Shown in pieces: positions 30,674 through 38,464 of a stretch of 38,464 nucleotides of DNA. Position 1 is the first letter of the stretch. The number at the start of each line of letters is the position of its first letter. The notes under the pieces are model-generated. The model did not search any database. It saw nothing but the letters and a program-made list of their open reading frames with translations, and was not told the DNA's origin. Origin of the DNA: an uncultured Eubacteriales bacterium (GTDB taxonomy: Bacteria; Bacillota; Clostridia; Oscillospirales; Butyricicoccaceae); contig CATJIY010000073.1 of the NCBI GenBank assembly GCA_949740695.1, positions 1 to 38,464 on the forward strand, in the 5' to 3' direction. Position numbers and translations under genes: made by a program.

Positions 30674-31804
30674 CTACCGGCAACAAAGGCACTGGAGATT
30701 TCGGTAAAAAATTTCCCACAGGGTTAGTCGAGACACGCCCTCGCTGGCCAGCACCGGTATCCGGCATACCTCTTCTCCCTCCATTCGCACTGAAAGCGCC
30801 CCCAATTGCTGTCCCGATTCTACCGGCGCGGCCACCGTCTCAGGCAGCTCCAGCACCTTTTCCAGCTGACTCAGCCCCGCTCTGGGCAGCACCAGCGGCT
30901 CCTGCCTTCCCAGCTCTACCGGCACCAGGTTTTGGCTCCCCATCTCTACCGGAATGGGCAACAACGGCCGATCAGTGGTTAAAGTAACGGCGGCGTAATT
31001 GGCAAAACCCCAATTTAAGAGAGCCGCTGCGTCCGCGCTGCGGTTTTCCTTATTATCGCTGCCCATTATCACCGCGATCAAGTGCAGACCTTCCTTTTCC
31101 GCACTGGCCGAGACGCAATAGCCGGCGGTGGAAGTAAAGCCTGTTTTCAGTCCGGTAACGCCGGGGAAACTTTTCAGCAGCTTATTGGTATTCACCAGCA
31201 CTGAGGCTCCCTCCCGAATGTTATCCTGCCAGATGGTGGTGTATTGGGTGATCCAAGGGTGCTCCCGCAGCAGTTGAGCGCTCATTAGCCCAATGTCATA
31301 AGCCGAAGTCACGTGGCCTTCCGCTGTCAGGCCGCAGGCGTTGACAAACCGGGTGTCGGTCATCCCCAGCTCTTGGGCCCGCTGATTCATCCGCTGAACA
31401 AAAGCCTCTTCGCTGCCCGCCAGATGTTCGGCCAAAGCCACCGCACAATCATTTGCCGAAACCACCGCGATGCATTTTATCATCTCCTCTACAGTAAGCA
31501 CTTCGCCCTCTTCCAGCCAGATCTGACTGCCGCCCATAGACGCGGCATAAGCCGAGGCGGTCACCGAATCAGTAAGGGCAACCTTCCCGCTGTCAATATC
31601 TTCGCAGGCCAACAGCAATGTCATCACCTTTGTCACGCTGGCTGGCTCCCGAACCGCGTGGCCGTCCTTTTCCAGCAGTACCGTCCCATCCAAAGTTATT
31701 AGCACTGCCGAGGGCGCTGCCACTGAAACAGGAAGCGCCTCCTCTCCAAAGCAGGGAACCGCCAGCAGTCCCAAAGCCAGCGCCGCCGCCAGTAATTTTT
31801 TCAT
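30674..31804 (-). CDS. dacF: D-alanyl-D-alanine carboxypeptidase, DacF/PBP5-like (S11)
   Basis: 376 aa. A cleavable signal peptide (LLAAALALGLLAVPCFGEEA) exports it. The S11 catalytic set is complete: SVTK (Ser56, Lys59), SAND (S116-A-N118), and KTG in LKTGFTSTAGYC. A C-terminal PBP5_C-type beta domain follows. It trims the last D-Ala from wall pentapeptides. The ATG at 31804 has GGAGGG upstream. There is no hydrophobic C-terminal anchor as long as in PBP5; the tail LTLWEIFYRNLQCL could be amphipathic. dacF is used by analogy with Bacillus; dacA/dacB are possible. Confidence 0.9.
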   Translation of the reverse strand: MKKLLAAALALGLLAVPCFGEEALPVSVAAPSAVLITLDGTVLLEKDGHAVREPASVTKVMTLLLACEDIDSGKVALTDSVTASAYAASMGGSQIWLEEGEVLTVEEMIKCIAVVSANDCAVALAEHLAGSEEAFVQRMNQRAQELGMTDTRFVNACGLTAEGHVTSAYDIGLMSAQLLREHPWITQYTTIWQDNIREGASVLVNTNKLLKSFPGVTGLKTGFTSTAGYCVSASAEKEGLHLIAVIMGSDNKENRSADAAALLNWGFANYAAVTLTTDRPLLPIPVEMGSQNLVPVELGRQEPLVLPRAGLSQLEKVLELPETVAAPVESGQQLGALSVRMEGEEVCRIPVLASEGVSRLTLWEIFYRNLQCLCCR

Positions 31805-31877
31805 AAACGCACCCTCCAAACTCGCTTTTTGTGGGATTTTATGCGAAGATCAAAGGAAATAGACCAGCTTTCCGCTG

Positions 31878-31906
31878 TTGCTTTTTTCCCAGTTATCCGG
31901 TAAAAT
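31878..31906 (+). promoter_or_regulatory. Sigma-A promoter of mtaB
   Basis: TTGCTT (31878-31883), 17 bp, TAAAAT (31901-31906), 44 bp upstream of the mtaB ATG. The divergent dacF gene begins 73 bp away. Confidence 0.7.
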
Positions 31907-31950
31907 AAAAGGGACCATCCATTCGACCTGTGAAAAACGGTGAATCCATA

Positions 31951-33234
31951 ATGAAAGTTGCTTTTTATACCCTCGGCTGCAAAGCCAACCAGTTTGAAAC
32001 GCAAGCGCTGGAGCGCTTGTTTGCCCAGCGAGGCCACCATGTCGTGCCCTTTGACCAATTTGCCGATGTTTATGTGGTCAACACCTGCACGGTTACCGCC
32101 ATATCCGACCAAAAATCCCGGGCCGCCGCCCGCCGGTGTAAAAAAATCAATCCTAACGCCCGCCTGCTTCTCTGCGGGTGCTACGCCCAGGTCCAGCCAG
32201 AGGAAGCCAAAGCGGCCTGCGGGGCCGACGGAGTCATCGGTACTCCGGATAAAAGCAAAATTTTGGATCTGGCGGAAGGGCTGGCTCCTGGCGGTGTCAG
32301 AGATTTGTGGCATAACGCGCCGCCCCTCTTTGACCATCTGCCTGCCGGCGGCCTTTCCGGCCGAACCCGGGCGCTACTGAAAGTGCAAGACGGCTGCCAA
32401 AATTTCTGCACCTACTGCCGTATTCCTTTTGCTCGTGGACCCGAAAGAAGCCTGCCTTTTGACCTAGCGTTGGAAGAGGCCCGCCGGCTGGAAGCTGAAG
32501 GCTATCGAGAGATTGTTCTCACCGGTATTGAAATCAGCGCCTATGGTCGCGACCTGCCGGGCCGGCCCACTCTGCTGGAGCTGATTGAGGGACTTTGCGC
32601 GGCTGCGCCCTCGACCCGGTTGCGGCTGGGCAGCTTGGAGCCAAACACAGTCACCCCCGAGTTTGCCCGCCGGTGCGCCCGGCTGGACAACCTGTGCCCT
32701 CACTTTCATCTCTCCCTGCAAAGCGGCTGCGACAAGACGCTATACGCTATGAACCGGCACTATACCGCCGCCCAATATCAGACTGCCTGCGGCCTGCTGC
32801 GGCAGGCCATGCCAGAGTGCGGGCTGACCACCGATCTGATCGTGGGCTTTCCTGGTGAAAGCCCAGAGGATTTTCACCAAAGTTTGGAATTATTGTCTCG
32901 ATGCAGACTGGGTAAGGTTCATGTATTTCCCTTTTCCCGGCGGGCTGGCACCCGAGCTTACGATCTGCCGGGCCAGCTCTCTCAAAAGGAAAAAGCCCAG
33001 CGGGCAAAAATCGCCGGAGACTTCTGCCGGACGTTGGAGCGAAACGACCTGAAAGCCCGAATTGGGCAGACTTATCCAGTGCTTTTTGAACAGGAGGCCT
33101 ATGGCTGGTCTGCCGGACACATCCCGCAATATTGCCTGGTGCGAGCCAAAGGAACCGGCCTGCACAATCAGATTTTGCCGGTGCGGATCACTGGCATGGA
33201 AGAAGAAACGCTTGTAGGAGAGGTGTTGCAATGA
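31951..33234 (+). CDS. mtaB: tRNA (N6-L-threonylcarbamoyladenosine(37)-C2)-methylthiotransferase
   Basis: 427 aa MtaB-type radical SAM methylthiotransferase. UPF0004 domain: FYTLGCKANQFETQAL, with the other cluster cysteines in VVNTCTVT and LLLCGCYAQVQP. Radical SAM CxxxCxxC reads CQNFCTYCR, and the end has a short TRAM-like stretch. It adds a methylthio group to t6A37 of tRNA. The ATG at 31951, giving MKVAFYTLGCK as in most homologues, is preferred to a GTG at 31930. It overlaps the next gene by ATGA. Confidence 0.95.
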   Translation: MKVAFYTLGCKANQFETQALERLFAQRGHHVVPFDQFADVYVVNTCTVTAISDQKSRAAARRCKKINPNARLLLCGCYAQVQPEEAKAACGADGVIGTPDKSKILDLAEGLAPGGVRDLWHNAPPLFDHLPAGGLSGRTRALLKVQDGCQNFCTYCRIPFARGPERSLPFDLALEEARRLEAEGYREIVLTGIEISAYGRDLPGRPTLLELIEGLCAAAPSTRLRLGSLEPNTVTPEFARRCARLDNLCPHFHLSLQSGCDKTLYAMNRHYTAAQYQTACGLLRQAMPECGLTTDLIVGFPGESPEDFHQSLELLSRCRLGKVHVFPFSRRAGTRAYDLPGQLSQKEKAQRAKIAGDFCRTLERNDLKARIGQTYPVLFEQEAYGWSAGHIPQYCLVRAKGTGLHNQILPVRITGMEEETLVGEVLQ

Positions 33235-34886
33235 AACAACCGGAAACCATCCGCCAGGCGCTGGAAGAAATTTTTTCTATTCCAGTGATCCGGCTGACTG
33301 TCGCGAATCCTCGCCCAGGGGCTCAATGGAAAAAACTTTGCTTGCGGCCCATCCAGGTTCGGGAACAAGACCTTTTTCAGATGGAGAAGTTTACTAGCAC
33401 CCAGGTTTTTCACGAAAATCTCTCCCCAGAACAGGTCCCCGCCCGGCTGGAAGATCTGCTGGCCCACTATGGACAACTGGACGGGGTGTGCCAGGGAGCA
33501 ATTTTTTGCCTGAAAATTTCCAAAAAAGGTAAGTTGTTTTTTTCCCGGCAAGAGGCAAAGCAGTTGCCCGGCCTATCTGCCGGACATAACCGGCAAAAGC
33601 AATACCTGTTGTCTGAAGGGGTGGTTGTCCCACCTTTGGTAGACCTGGGCGTCTTAACTCCTGAAGGCCGCGTGGTCAAGGCCAAATATGATAAGTTTAA
33701 ACAAATCAACCGGTTTTTGGAGTTTTTAGACGATCTTTTGGCAAAAGACCCTCACGAGACCCTGCGTATCGTGGACTTTGGCTGCGGGAAGTCCTATCTC
33801 ACCTTTGTGATTTATTACTACATCACCCAGATTCTTCATCGGAAGGCGGATATCACCGGCTTGGATTTAAAAGCCGATGTGATCGCCCACTGCAATCAAG
33901 TAGCCGCGAAATATGGTTATACCGGCCTGCGCTTTTTTTGCGGCGATATTCGAGACTATCGGGCTGAGATTCCGCCGGATATGGTCATCACGCTCCATGC
34001 TTGCGACACCGCCACCGACTATGCCCTATATCACGCTATGGAATGGGGCGCCAGATATATTCTTTCAGCGCCTTGCTGCCAGCATGAATTGAATCTGTCC
34101 ACCACGTCCGCCGCCCTGCCGCCGGTTACCGGATACGGCATCTTGAAAGAACGGTTTTCCGCTCTGGCTACCGACGCCATTCGAGCCAAGTTACTGGAAA
34201 GCCGGGGATATGAGGTGCAAGTGCTGGAGTTCATTGATCTGATCCACTCCCCCAAAAATCTGCTGATTCGGGCCAAAAAAGCCAACCCCTCCCCGGAAAA
34301 ACGAGCCGACGCCCTAAAGGATGCCCAAACTCTGCTGGGCGCCTTGGGTGGGCGGCAAACTCTACTCACTCTGCTGGGGAAAAAGCCGGTTCCCGCCGGC
34401 TGCATCCGGCTCTCCCGCCCGAAAGATTTTGAAGAAATCATGGCTCTGTATGACATTGGCCGGGCCTATATGCGGAAGACTGGAAACGCCGCCCAGTGGA
34501 CCAACGGTTACCCTTATCCCTCTATGATTCAAGAGGACATCCGGTTAGGCCGCAGCTATGTGCTGGAGGCCGAAGGCCGCTTGCAAGCGGTATTTGCTTT
34601 GATCTGGGGAGAGGATCCCACCTATCAGAAGATCGAGGGAGCTTGGCTGCAAGATCAAGCGCCTTACGGCGCCATTCACCGAATTGCCTCTCGAGGAGAA
34701 CTGCCCGGCGCAGGCGCCCGGTGCATCCAGTGGTGCCTGAACCTGTGCGGAGACATCCGCATGGATACCCATAAAGACAACTCCCCCATGCGCCGGCTGC
34801 TGGAGCGTCTTGGCTTTTCCTACTGTGGGGAAATTATCTGCGACGACGGCACGCCAAGACGGGCCTATCAGAAGGTAATGGAGTAA
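33231..34886 (+). CDS. Fusion of a SAM-dependent methyltransferase and a GNAT acetyltransferase
   Basis: 551 aa. Residues 1-about 390 are a class I methyltransferase of the METTL25-like bacterial type: an N-terminal domain of about 150 aa, then IVDFGCGKSYLTFVIYYY (motif I), ITGLDLKADVIAHC (motif II), and the APCCQHEL signature, usual in stand-alone homologues of about this size. Residues 392-551 are a complete GNAT domain (CIRLSRPKDFEEIM ... IHRIASRGELPGAGARCIQ ... RMDTHKDNSPMRRLLERLGF). The frame is open through the join at 34401 with no stop. The methylase may act on rRNA or tRNA; the GNAT on a small molecule. ATGA overlap couples it to mtaB. Confidence 0.85.
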   Translation: MKQPETIRQALEEIFSIPVIRLTVANPRPGAQWKKLCLRPIQVREQDLFQMEKFTSTQVFHENLSPEQVPARLEDLLAHYGQLDGVCQGAIFCLKISKKGKLFFSRQEAKQLPGLSAGHNRQKQYLLSEGVVVPPLVDLGVLTPEGRVVKAKYDKFKQINRFLEFLDDLLAKDPHETLRIVDFGCGKSYLTFVIYYYITQILHRKADITGLDLKADVIAHCNQVAAKYGYTGLRFFCGDIRDYRAEIPPDMVITLHACDTATDYALYHAMEWGARYILSAPCCQHELNLSTTSAALPPVTGYGILKERFSALATDAIRAKLLESRGYEVQVLEFIDLIHSPKNLLIRAKKANPSPEKRADALKDAQTLLGALGGRQTLLTLLGKKPVPAGCIRLSRPKDFEEIMALYDIGRAYMRKTGNAAQWTNGYPYPSMIQEDIRLGRSYVLEAEGRLQAVFALIWGEDPTYQKIEGAWLQDQAPYGAIHRIASRGELPGAGARCIQWCLNLCGDIRMDTHKDNSPMRRLLERLGFSYCGEIICDDGTPRRAYQKVME

Positions 34887-34987
34887 CAATAATAACATCA
34901 GCCCGGTTGCCTAAATAAAGACAAATAGGGGTGGAGGATACCGCTGCAACCCTCAAAAAAGCAGACTTTCCATACAAATTTGAAGCG

Positions 34988-35025
34988 AATGTAGCATTTA
35001 TAGAAACTATAAATGCTACATTTTT
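34988..35025 (+). terminator. First tandem terminator, 16-bp perfect stem
   Basis: A 16-bp perfect inverted repeat (34988-35003 with 35007-35022) over a 3-nt loop, followed by TTT. It ends the mtaB unit. Its A/T-rich perfect stem is unusual for this genome. The 100 bp between the stop at 34886 and this stem hold nothing I can name. Confidence 0.78.
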
Positions 35026-35035
35026 GCAAACAACG

Positions 35036-35068
35036 GCGGCGATACAAAAAATCGTATCGCCGCTTTTT
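35036..35068 (+). terminator. Second tandem terminator
   Basis: GCGGCGATAC (35036-35045) pairs with GTATCGCCGC (35054-35063), 10 bp, followed by TTTTT. It lies between the mtaB unit and the convergent HTH gene, and may serve either side. Confidence 0.85.
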
Positions 35069-35108
35069 AACATCATTTTAGGAACAACCCAATAAATTGA
35101 TCGTTGGC

Positions 35109-35945
35109 CTATTTTCGCGACCACAAAAAAAAGAGAACTGCCGTCCCCGCTAAAACCAGACTGGAAGCCAGCGTCCAGCCCGGCTCGGGCGGTTCCTTTA
35201 ACAGATGGGTCAACCAGCTGTTTGCCGCTAGCTGCATGGGCACCGCCAGCAAGCAGATCCAGCCCGCCGCCCGGAGAGGACTCTTCCGGCAGAGCCAAAT
35301 CACTCCGGCACAAGCCCAAAGGCAAATTACTCCCAGCACCGCCATAGGCATCGCTACTGGTAGAATATTTACCGATAAAAAGGAATTCAGCGCTACAAGA
35401 AAGGGGAAAATCCAGACAGTTGCCGCCAACAAAGCAATCCAAAGTCCTCTGTGTTTCACCAGCAGCCCTGGCGCCAAAACCAGCCAACAAAATCCAATGG
35501 ACAGCAGCGGAATAGGGGACCAGGTAAGCCGACCGTTTACCGCTAAATCGCAGATCAAACAGACCGCAGCGCCAATCACAGCTGATAAAGTCAACCCCGT
35601 TACTGCCAATGCTGGCCAACGGCGGCTTTTTGCTGCCGAACCAAAAGATGCTTTGGTATCAGCAAAAGCGTCCTCCTCTGAAGGCGTTTGCCTTTGGGAT
35701 ACAGGCTGTTCCTCTGAGGAAGCCCTAATCCGTTCTCCAGCCAGCAGTTCCTCCACGCTGACATCCAACAGGCCGGCCAAAACAGACAGCAGGGTAATGT
35801 CCGGACAGGCCAAACCCCGTTCCCATTTCGACACCGCTTTGTCGGTAAGATGCAGTTGCGCCGCCAATGCCTTTTGCGTCAGGCCCTTTTCCCGGCGAAG
35901 CTGGGCGATAAACCTGCCGATACGCCCATGGATAGGTTGCTCCAT
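35109..35945 (-). CDS. HTH regulator with multi-TM C-terminal domain
   Basis: 278 aa. Residues 9-64 are an XRE-type HTH (RIGRFIAQLRREKGLTQKALA and TDKAVSKWERGLACPDITLLSVLAGLLDVSVEELL). A polar linker rich in Ser/Glu/Ala follows, then about six hydrophobic segments from residue about 110 to the end. The layout is that of membrane-bound XRE regulators of Gram-positives which often control nearby transport or stress genes. The ATG at 35945 is supported by AAGGAG and because the promoter's -10 lies at 35983-35988, which excludes starts further out. Target unknown. It converges with the mtaB unit. Confidence 0.85.
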   Translation of the reverse strand: MEQPIHGRIGRFIAQLRREKGLTQKALAAQLHLTDKAVSKWERGLACPDITLLSVLAGLLDVSVEELLAGERIRASSEEQPVSQRQTPSEEDAFADTKASFGSAAKSRRWPALAVTGLTLSAVIGAAVCLICDLAVNGRLTWSPIPLLSIGFCWLVLAPGLLVKHRGLWIALLAATVWIFPFLVALNSFLSVNILPVAMPMAVLGVICLWACAGVIWLCRKSPLRAAGWICLLAVPMQLAANSWLTHLLKEPPEPGWTLASSLVLAGTAVLFFLWSRK

Positions 35946-35982
35946 AATGACCGTTTTCTCCTTCTGTTTTGCTGTTTTCGTC

Positions 35983-36011
35983 ATTGTATCGGGTTTCTCT
36001 TCTAAAAGCAA
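35983..36011 (-). promoter_or_regulatory. Sigma-A promoter of the HTH/TM gene
   Basis: On the minus strand TTGCTT (36006-36011), 17 bp, TACAAT (35983-35988). The transcription start lies about 30 bp before the ATG at 35945, so the gene's start is fixed by this. Confidence 0.7.
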
Positions 36012-36135
36012 GACCTTTCTTCAAAAATCCAATGGGTAAACCAACAGTCGAGGACTCTTCTCCTAAAAAATACTGGCGGCAAAAACCCACCAAATCTGGA
36101 GGGTTCACCATTCGTGACAATTTCCATTTTTATAA

Positions 36136-36176
36136 AATCAGGGCCCGGCAATAAAGGCCGGACCCTGATTGGCTTT
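36136..36176. terminator. Bidirectional terminator between the SPFH and HTH genes
   Basis: AATCAGGG (36136-36143) pairs with CCCTGATT (36163-36170), with inner CCGGC/GCCGG. TTTTTT follows on the plus side and ATTTTA-type T-run on the minus. It ends the SPFH transcript (minus) and insulates the HTH gene. Confidence 0.8.
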
Positions 36177-36181
36177 TTTAT

Positions 36182-37105
36182 TTATTTTGCGCCCTTGACA
36201 GCTTCGGTAATCCCAGTGGCAAGACCCGCAAGACCCTGCAATTCAGAGGGAATAATAATCTTTGTAGATTGCCCATTGGCCACTGTTTGAAATGCCTCTA
36301 GCGCTTTTAGCTTAATCACCGCGTCGGAAGCGTCAGCCTGGTTCAAGAGCTTGATGGAATCGGCCAAAGCGGTCTGGACTTTCATCAAAGCCTCGGCCTG
36401 ACCCTCAGCTTCCCGAATCTTCTGCTCCTTGACAGCTTCTGCCCGAAGGATTGCCGATTCCTTTTCGCCCTCAGCAATCAAGATGGCCGACTTCTTTTCA
36501 CCCTCGGCCCGCAAAATGGATTCCCGGCGCTCCCGCTCGGCTTTCATCTGACGCTCCATCGCATCCTGAATCTCTCTGGGCGGAATGATGTTTTTCAGTT
36601 CCACCCGGTTAACCTTGATCCCCCAAGGATCGGTGGCTTCATCCAAAATGGACCGCATCTTGCTGTTGATGATATCCCGAGAGGTAAGCGTCTGGTCCAG
36701 TTCCATTTCACCGATTAGGTTACGCAGTGTGGTGGCAGTGAGATTTTCAATAGCAGACATAGGCTGCACCACGCCATAGGTATACAGCTTGGGGTCTGAC
36801 ACAAAGAAATATACCACAGTATCAATCTGCATGGTTACATTGTCCCGGGTAATCACCGGCTGGGGCTTAAAGTCGGCAATCCGCTCTTTCAGGGTCACCT
36901 TATTGGCCACCCGCTCCAGCAGGGGAATTTTAAAGTGTAAGCCAGTAGCCCAGGTCTGCTGATAAGCGCCTAACCGCTCTACCACATAAGCGCTGGCCTG
37001 AGGGACAATCACTACGTTGGAAGCTACCAAAATAATCAACAGCAATAGCAGCACGCCAACGACTCCATATCCCCAAACCGCCATCAAAAAAACCGGTGTC
37101 ATCAT
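36182..37105 (-). CDS. SPFH/Band 7 domain protein (QmcA/stomatin-like)
   Basis: 307 aa. One N-terminal membrane segment (VLLLLLIILVASNVVIV) is followed by the SPFH domain (VVERLGAYQQTWATGLHFKIPLLERVANKVTLKER) and a long alanine/glutamate-rich coiled coil (ERRESILRAEGEKKSAILIAEGEKESAILRAEAVKEQKI). It forms membrane oligomeric scaffolds, often partnered by NfeD, here encoded 86 bp upstream on the same strand. AAGGAGGAG precedes the ATG. It may organise membrane protein complexes or proteolysis. Confidence 0.93.
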   Translation of the reverse strand: MMTPVFLMAVWGYGVVGVLLLLLIILVASNVVIVPQASAYVVERLGAYQQTWATGLHFKIPLLERVANKVTLKERIADFKPQPVITRDNVTMQIDTVVYFFVSDPKLYTYGVVQPMSAIENLTATTLRNLIGEMELDQTLTSRDIINSKMRSILDEATDPWGIKVNRVELKNIIPPREIQDAMERQMKAERERRESILRAEGEKKSAILIAEGEKESAILRAEAVKEQKIREAEGQAEALMKVQTALADSIKLLNQADASDAVIKLKALEAFQTVANGQSTKIIIPSELQGLAGLATGITEAVKGAK

Positions 37106-37191
37106 AAAATCGCTCCTCCTTCATTTTTACTGTTTCGGTCGTCTATTGTTACAATACAAGAGAACCCAAAGCAAGCAGTTTTCCAAATCGG

Positions 37192-37626
37192 TCACTGTCC
37201 GGCGGGAGCGACCATAACCTTGACTCCTTCAATCGCGCAAACAGTCACCTGCGCACCGGTGGGAATCATTTGTCCATCCACACTGCGAGCGGTCCACACC
37301 GCTCCGTCCACCCGGACAGCGCCTGCGCCCCGGGCGTTATCAATTTCTTCTAACACCTGTCCCAAATGGCCAATGATTCGATCTGCATTGGTCGGCTGGC
37401 GTTTTTTATTAAAGCTTCGGGCCAGATCCCGGGTGAACCACACCGCGCCTCCGCTGACCAGCACAAAGACCACAATCTGAAGCCATAAAGGCACACCTAC
37501 TAACGCGCAGGTCATAGAAACCAGCGCTCCTAGAGCAAACCAGATGGAAGTTAGTCCCAGGGTTGCCGCCTCCACAATGGCAAAAATTATGGCAAGCGCC
37601 AGCCATAGGATAAATACAGGCGCCAT
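37192..37626 (-). CDS. NfeD family protein
   Basis: 144 aa. Three to four hydrophobic N-terminal segments (FILWLALAIIFAIVEAATLG ... IVVFVLVSGGAVWF) are followed by a small OB-fold (GHLGQVLEEIDNARGAGAVRVDGAVWTARS) exposed on one membrane face. This is the short NfeD form that pairs with SPFH proteins in an operon, as seen here. AGGGAGGGAG precedes the ATG. It lacks the ClpP-like protease domain of long NfeD. Confidence 0.92.
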   Translation of the reverse strand: MAPVFILWLALAIIFAIVEAATLGLTSIWFALGALVSMTCALVGVPLWLQIVVFVLVSGGAVWFTRDLARSFNKKRQPTNADRIIGHLGQVLEEIDNARGAGAVRVDGAVWTARSVDGQMIPTGAQVTVCAIEGVKVMVAPAGQ

Positions 37627-37659
37627 ACCGCTCCCTCCCTATCTTTGATTATTTAAGTT

Positions 37660-37689
37660 AGTATATCACAAAAAGCGTTTGATTGTCCA
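37660..37689 (-). promoter_or_regulatory. Sigma-A promoter of the nfeD-SPFH operon
   Basis: On the minus strand TGGACA (37684-37689), 18 bp, TATACT (37660-37665), 34 bp upstream of the NfeD start. Confidence 0.6.
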
Positions 37690-37918
37690 TAGCCTGATGG
37701 TTTGGAATACAATAATTTTTTGCTTTTTATGAAAAACAGGGCGCGAAAACGTTTATCCTCCCCTTGCCCAAGGCGTTTCGCCTTTAGCGTTATGTCCCAC
37801 AAAAATTACGTGGAGATTTCTTGCGAAAACTTCCTTGTTTTGCGGAATCTCCTCACCAATACAGCCGGGAATTTCCAGATACTCGACTATCCATTTCGTC
37901 GAACTGTTAAATTAAAGA
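37690..37918. other. Non-coding spacer with stem-loops
   Basis: Between the divergent nfeD and GNAT promoters about 230 bp hold no gene I can support. Several stems are visible: AAGGCG/CGCCTT near 37769-37783 and a larger GGAGATT (37812-37818) with AATCTCC (37846-37852), with an inner AAAAC/GTTTT. Neither is followed by a T-run. It may hold a small RNA or a leader. Confidence 0.35.
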
Positions 37919-37947
37919 GTGACAAATGCTTACAAACATGCTAAAAT
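37919..37947 (+). promoter_or_regulatory. Sigma-A promoter of the right-edge GNAT gene
   Basis: GTGACA (37919-37924), 17 bp, TAAAAT (37942-37947), about 98 bp before the ATG at 38045. Confidence 0.6.
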
Positions 37948-38044
37948 ATAATCGTACTATACGTTCTGACTGGGCGGTCCGGCAAGATAATATCAGCGGA
38001 CATGCGGTCAAAACATTTATGATTACCAAGGAGGGAGAATCAGT

Positions 38045-38464
38045 ATGGAAATTGTTCGTTTAGAACCGGGAAGTCCGCTTTGGAAAAAAACAATTGTCTT
38101 TGCCGAAAATTGTTCCTGGAGCGCCGGAGCCCACATTGCCAAGGTTTTACAAGAAAATAAATTGACCGAATGGGAAGCCTTTTTTGCCGCGGTAGATAAC
38201 CAAACCATCATCGGCTGCTGTTCTTTTTTAAAAGAAGATTATTATCCAGATAATAAATACATGCCCTGGATCAGCAGTATTTTTGTGACCGAAAGCGCCC
38301 GTGGCAAAAAAGTGAGCCATCAAATGATCCAAGCAGTCCTGACTTACGCCAAAGAACAAAAATTTTCACGAGTATATATTCCGTCAGATATGACCGGTTT
38401 TTATGAGAAATGCGGTTTTACACCCATAGATACTTTGAAAAATTATGACGGAAATTTAGATACC
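38045..38464 (+). CDS. GNAT family N-acetyltransferase, partial (cut by the window end)
   Basis: At least 140 aa; the frame is still open at the last base. It starts MEIVRLEPGSPLWKKTIVF. The GNAT core is visible: IIGCCSFLKED (beta4 side), ISSIFVTESARGKKVSHQMI (acetyl-CoA binding, R/Q-x-x-G-x-A-like with K), and the FYEKCGFTPIDT block typical of the C-terminal region. It moves an acetyl group from acetyl-CoA to an amine; the substrate is unknown. AAGGAGGGAG precedes the ATG. The 3' end is outside the window. Confidence 0.85.
   Translation, partial: MEIVRLEPGSPLWKKTIVFAENCSWSAGAHIAKVLQENKLTEWEAFFAAVDNQTIIGCCSFLKEDYYPDNKYMPWISSIFVTESARGKKVSHQMIQAVLTYAKEQKFSRVYIPSDMTGFYEKCGFTPIDTLKNYDGNLDT

Noticed and set aside
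35969..36154. Small plus-strand frame of 61 codons
   Set aside because: It runs through the HTH-gene promoter, lacks a ribosome site and has no family features.
1..38464. CRISPR, tRNA, rRNA, insertion sequences or prophage
   Set aside because: No regular short direct repeats, no clover-leaf sequences, no transposase or phage motif was found by eye on either strand.

Overview
The window looks like chromosomal DNA of a low-to-middle GC Firmicute of class Clostridia, most likely an Oscillospiraceae/Ruminococcaceae-type anaerobe. The evidence is strong AGGAGG-type ribosome binding sites, sigma-A-type promoters, Gram-positive-type LexA boxes, a THF riboswitch ahead of an ECF folate transporter subunit, a YqhQ/DUF1385 - PrmC pair, and DacF, MtaB, RimO and RecD2 proteins of clostridial character. 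Gene density is high and most genes are in tightly packed operons with 4-nt ATGA/GTGA overlaps. No tRNA, rRNA, CRISPR array, insertion sequence or phage gene was seen.

Left part (1-6350, plus strand): a probable SOS-controlled DNA-repair pair (a radical SAM protein and its TIGR03915-type partner), with two LexA-like boxes at the promoter. It is followed by a run with an acyl-ACP thioesterase, an MBOAT O-acyltransferase, a membrane-anchored SGNH hydrolase (a likely surface-glycan O-acylation unit) and a small nucleotidyltransferase.

Middle-left (6426-15245, minus strand): an ECF folate-type S component behind a THF riboswitch; an amidohydrolase-fold protein whose metal-binding HxH is CxC; an orphan MreB/Mbl; recD2-comF; and a three-gene overlapping operon (P-loop kinase, S66 peptidase homologue, methyltransferase). 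The 15246-15657 gap holds convergent promoters. Its minus strand encodes a candidate structured small RNA of about 95 nt with a pseudoknot and a terminating P1 stem. I do not recognise its family.

Middle (16383-25200, minus strand): the recA-recX-rimO-pgsA-cysS operon; a NUDIX gene behind a frameshifted DUF6483-type gene; and an EcoRI-family type II restriction-modification system whose methylase is translationally coupled to prmC, itself downstream of the DUF1385 gene.

Right part (25202-38464): a two-component system (HK and OmpR-type RR) led by a lipoprotein with aspartate-rich repeat motifs; a small P-loop ATPase; DacF D,D-carboxypeptidase; divergently, mtaB coupled to a methyltransferase-GNAT fusion; an HTH/multi-TM regulator; an NfeD-SPFH pair; and a GNAT gene cut by the window edge.

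The items most worth follow-up are the 15371-15465 RNA element, the SOS-boxed radical SAM pair, the EcoRI-like system embedded in the prmC operon, and the CxC amidohydrolase. All names come from reading motifs. No database search was run.
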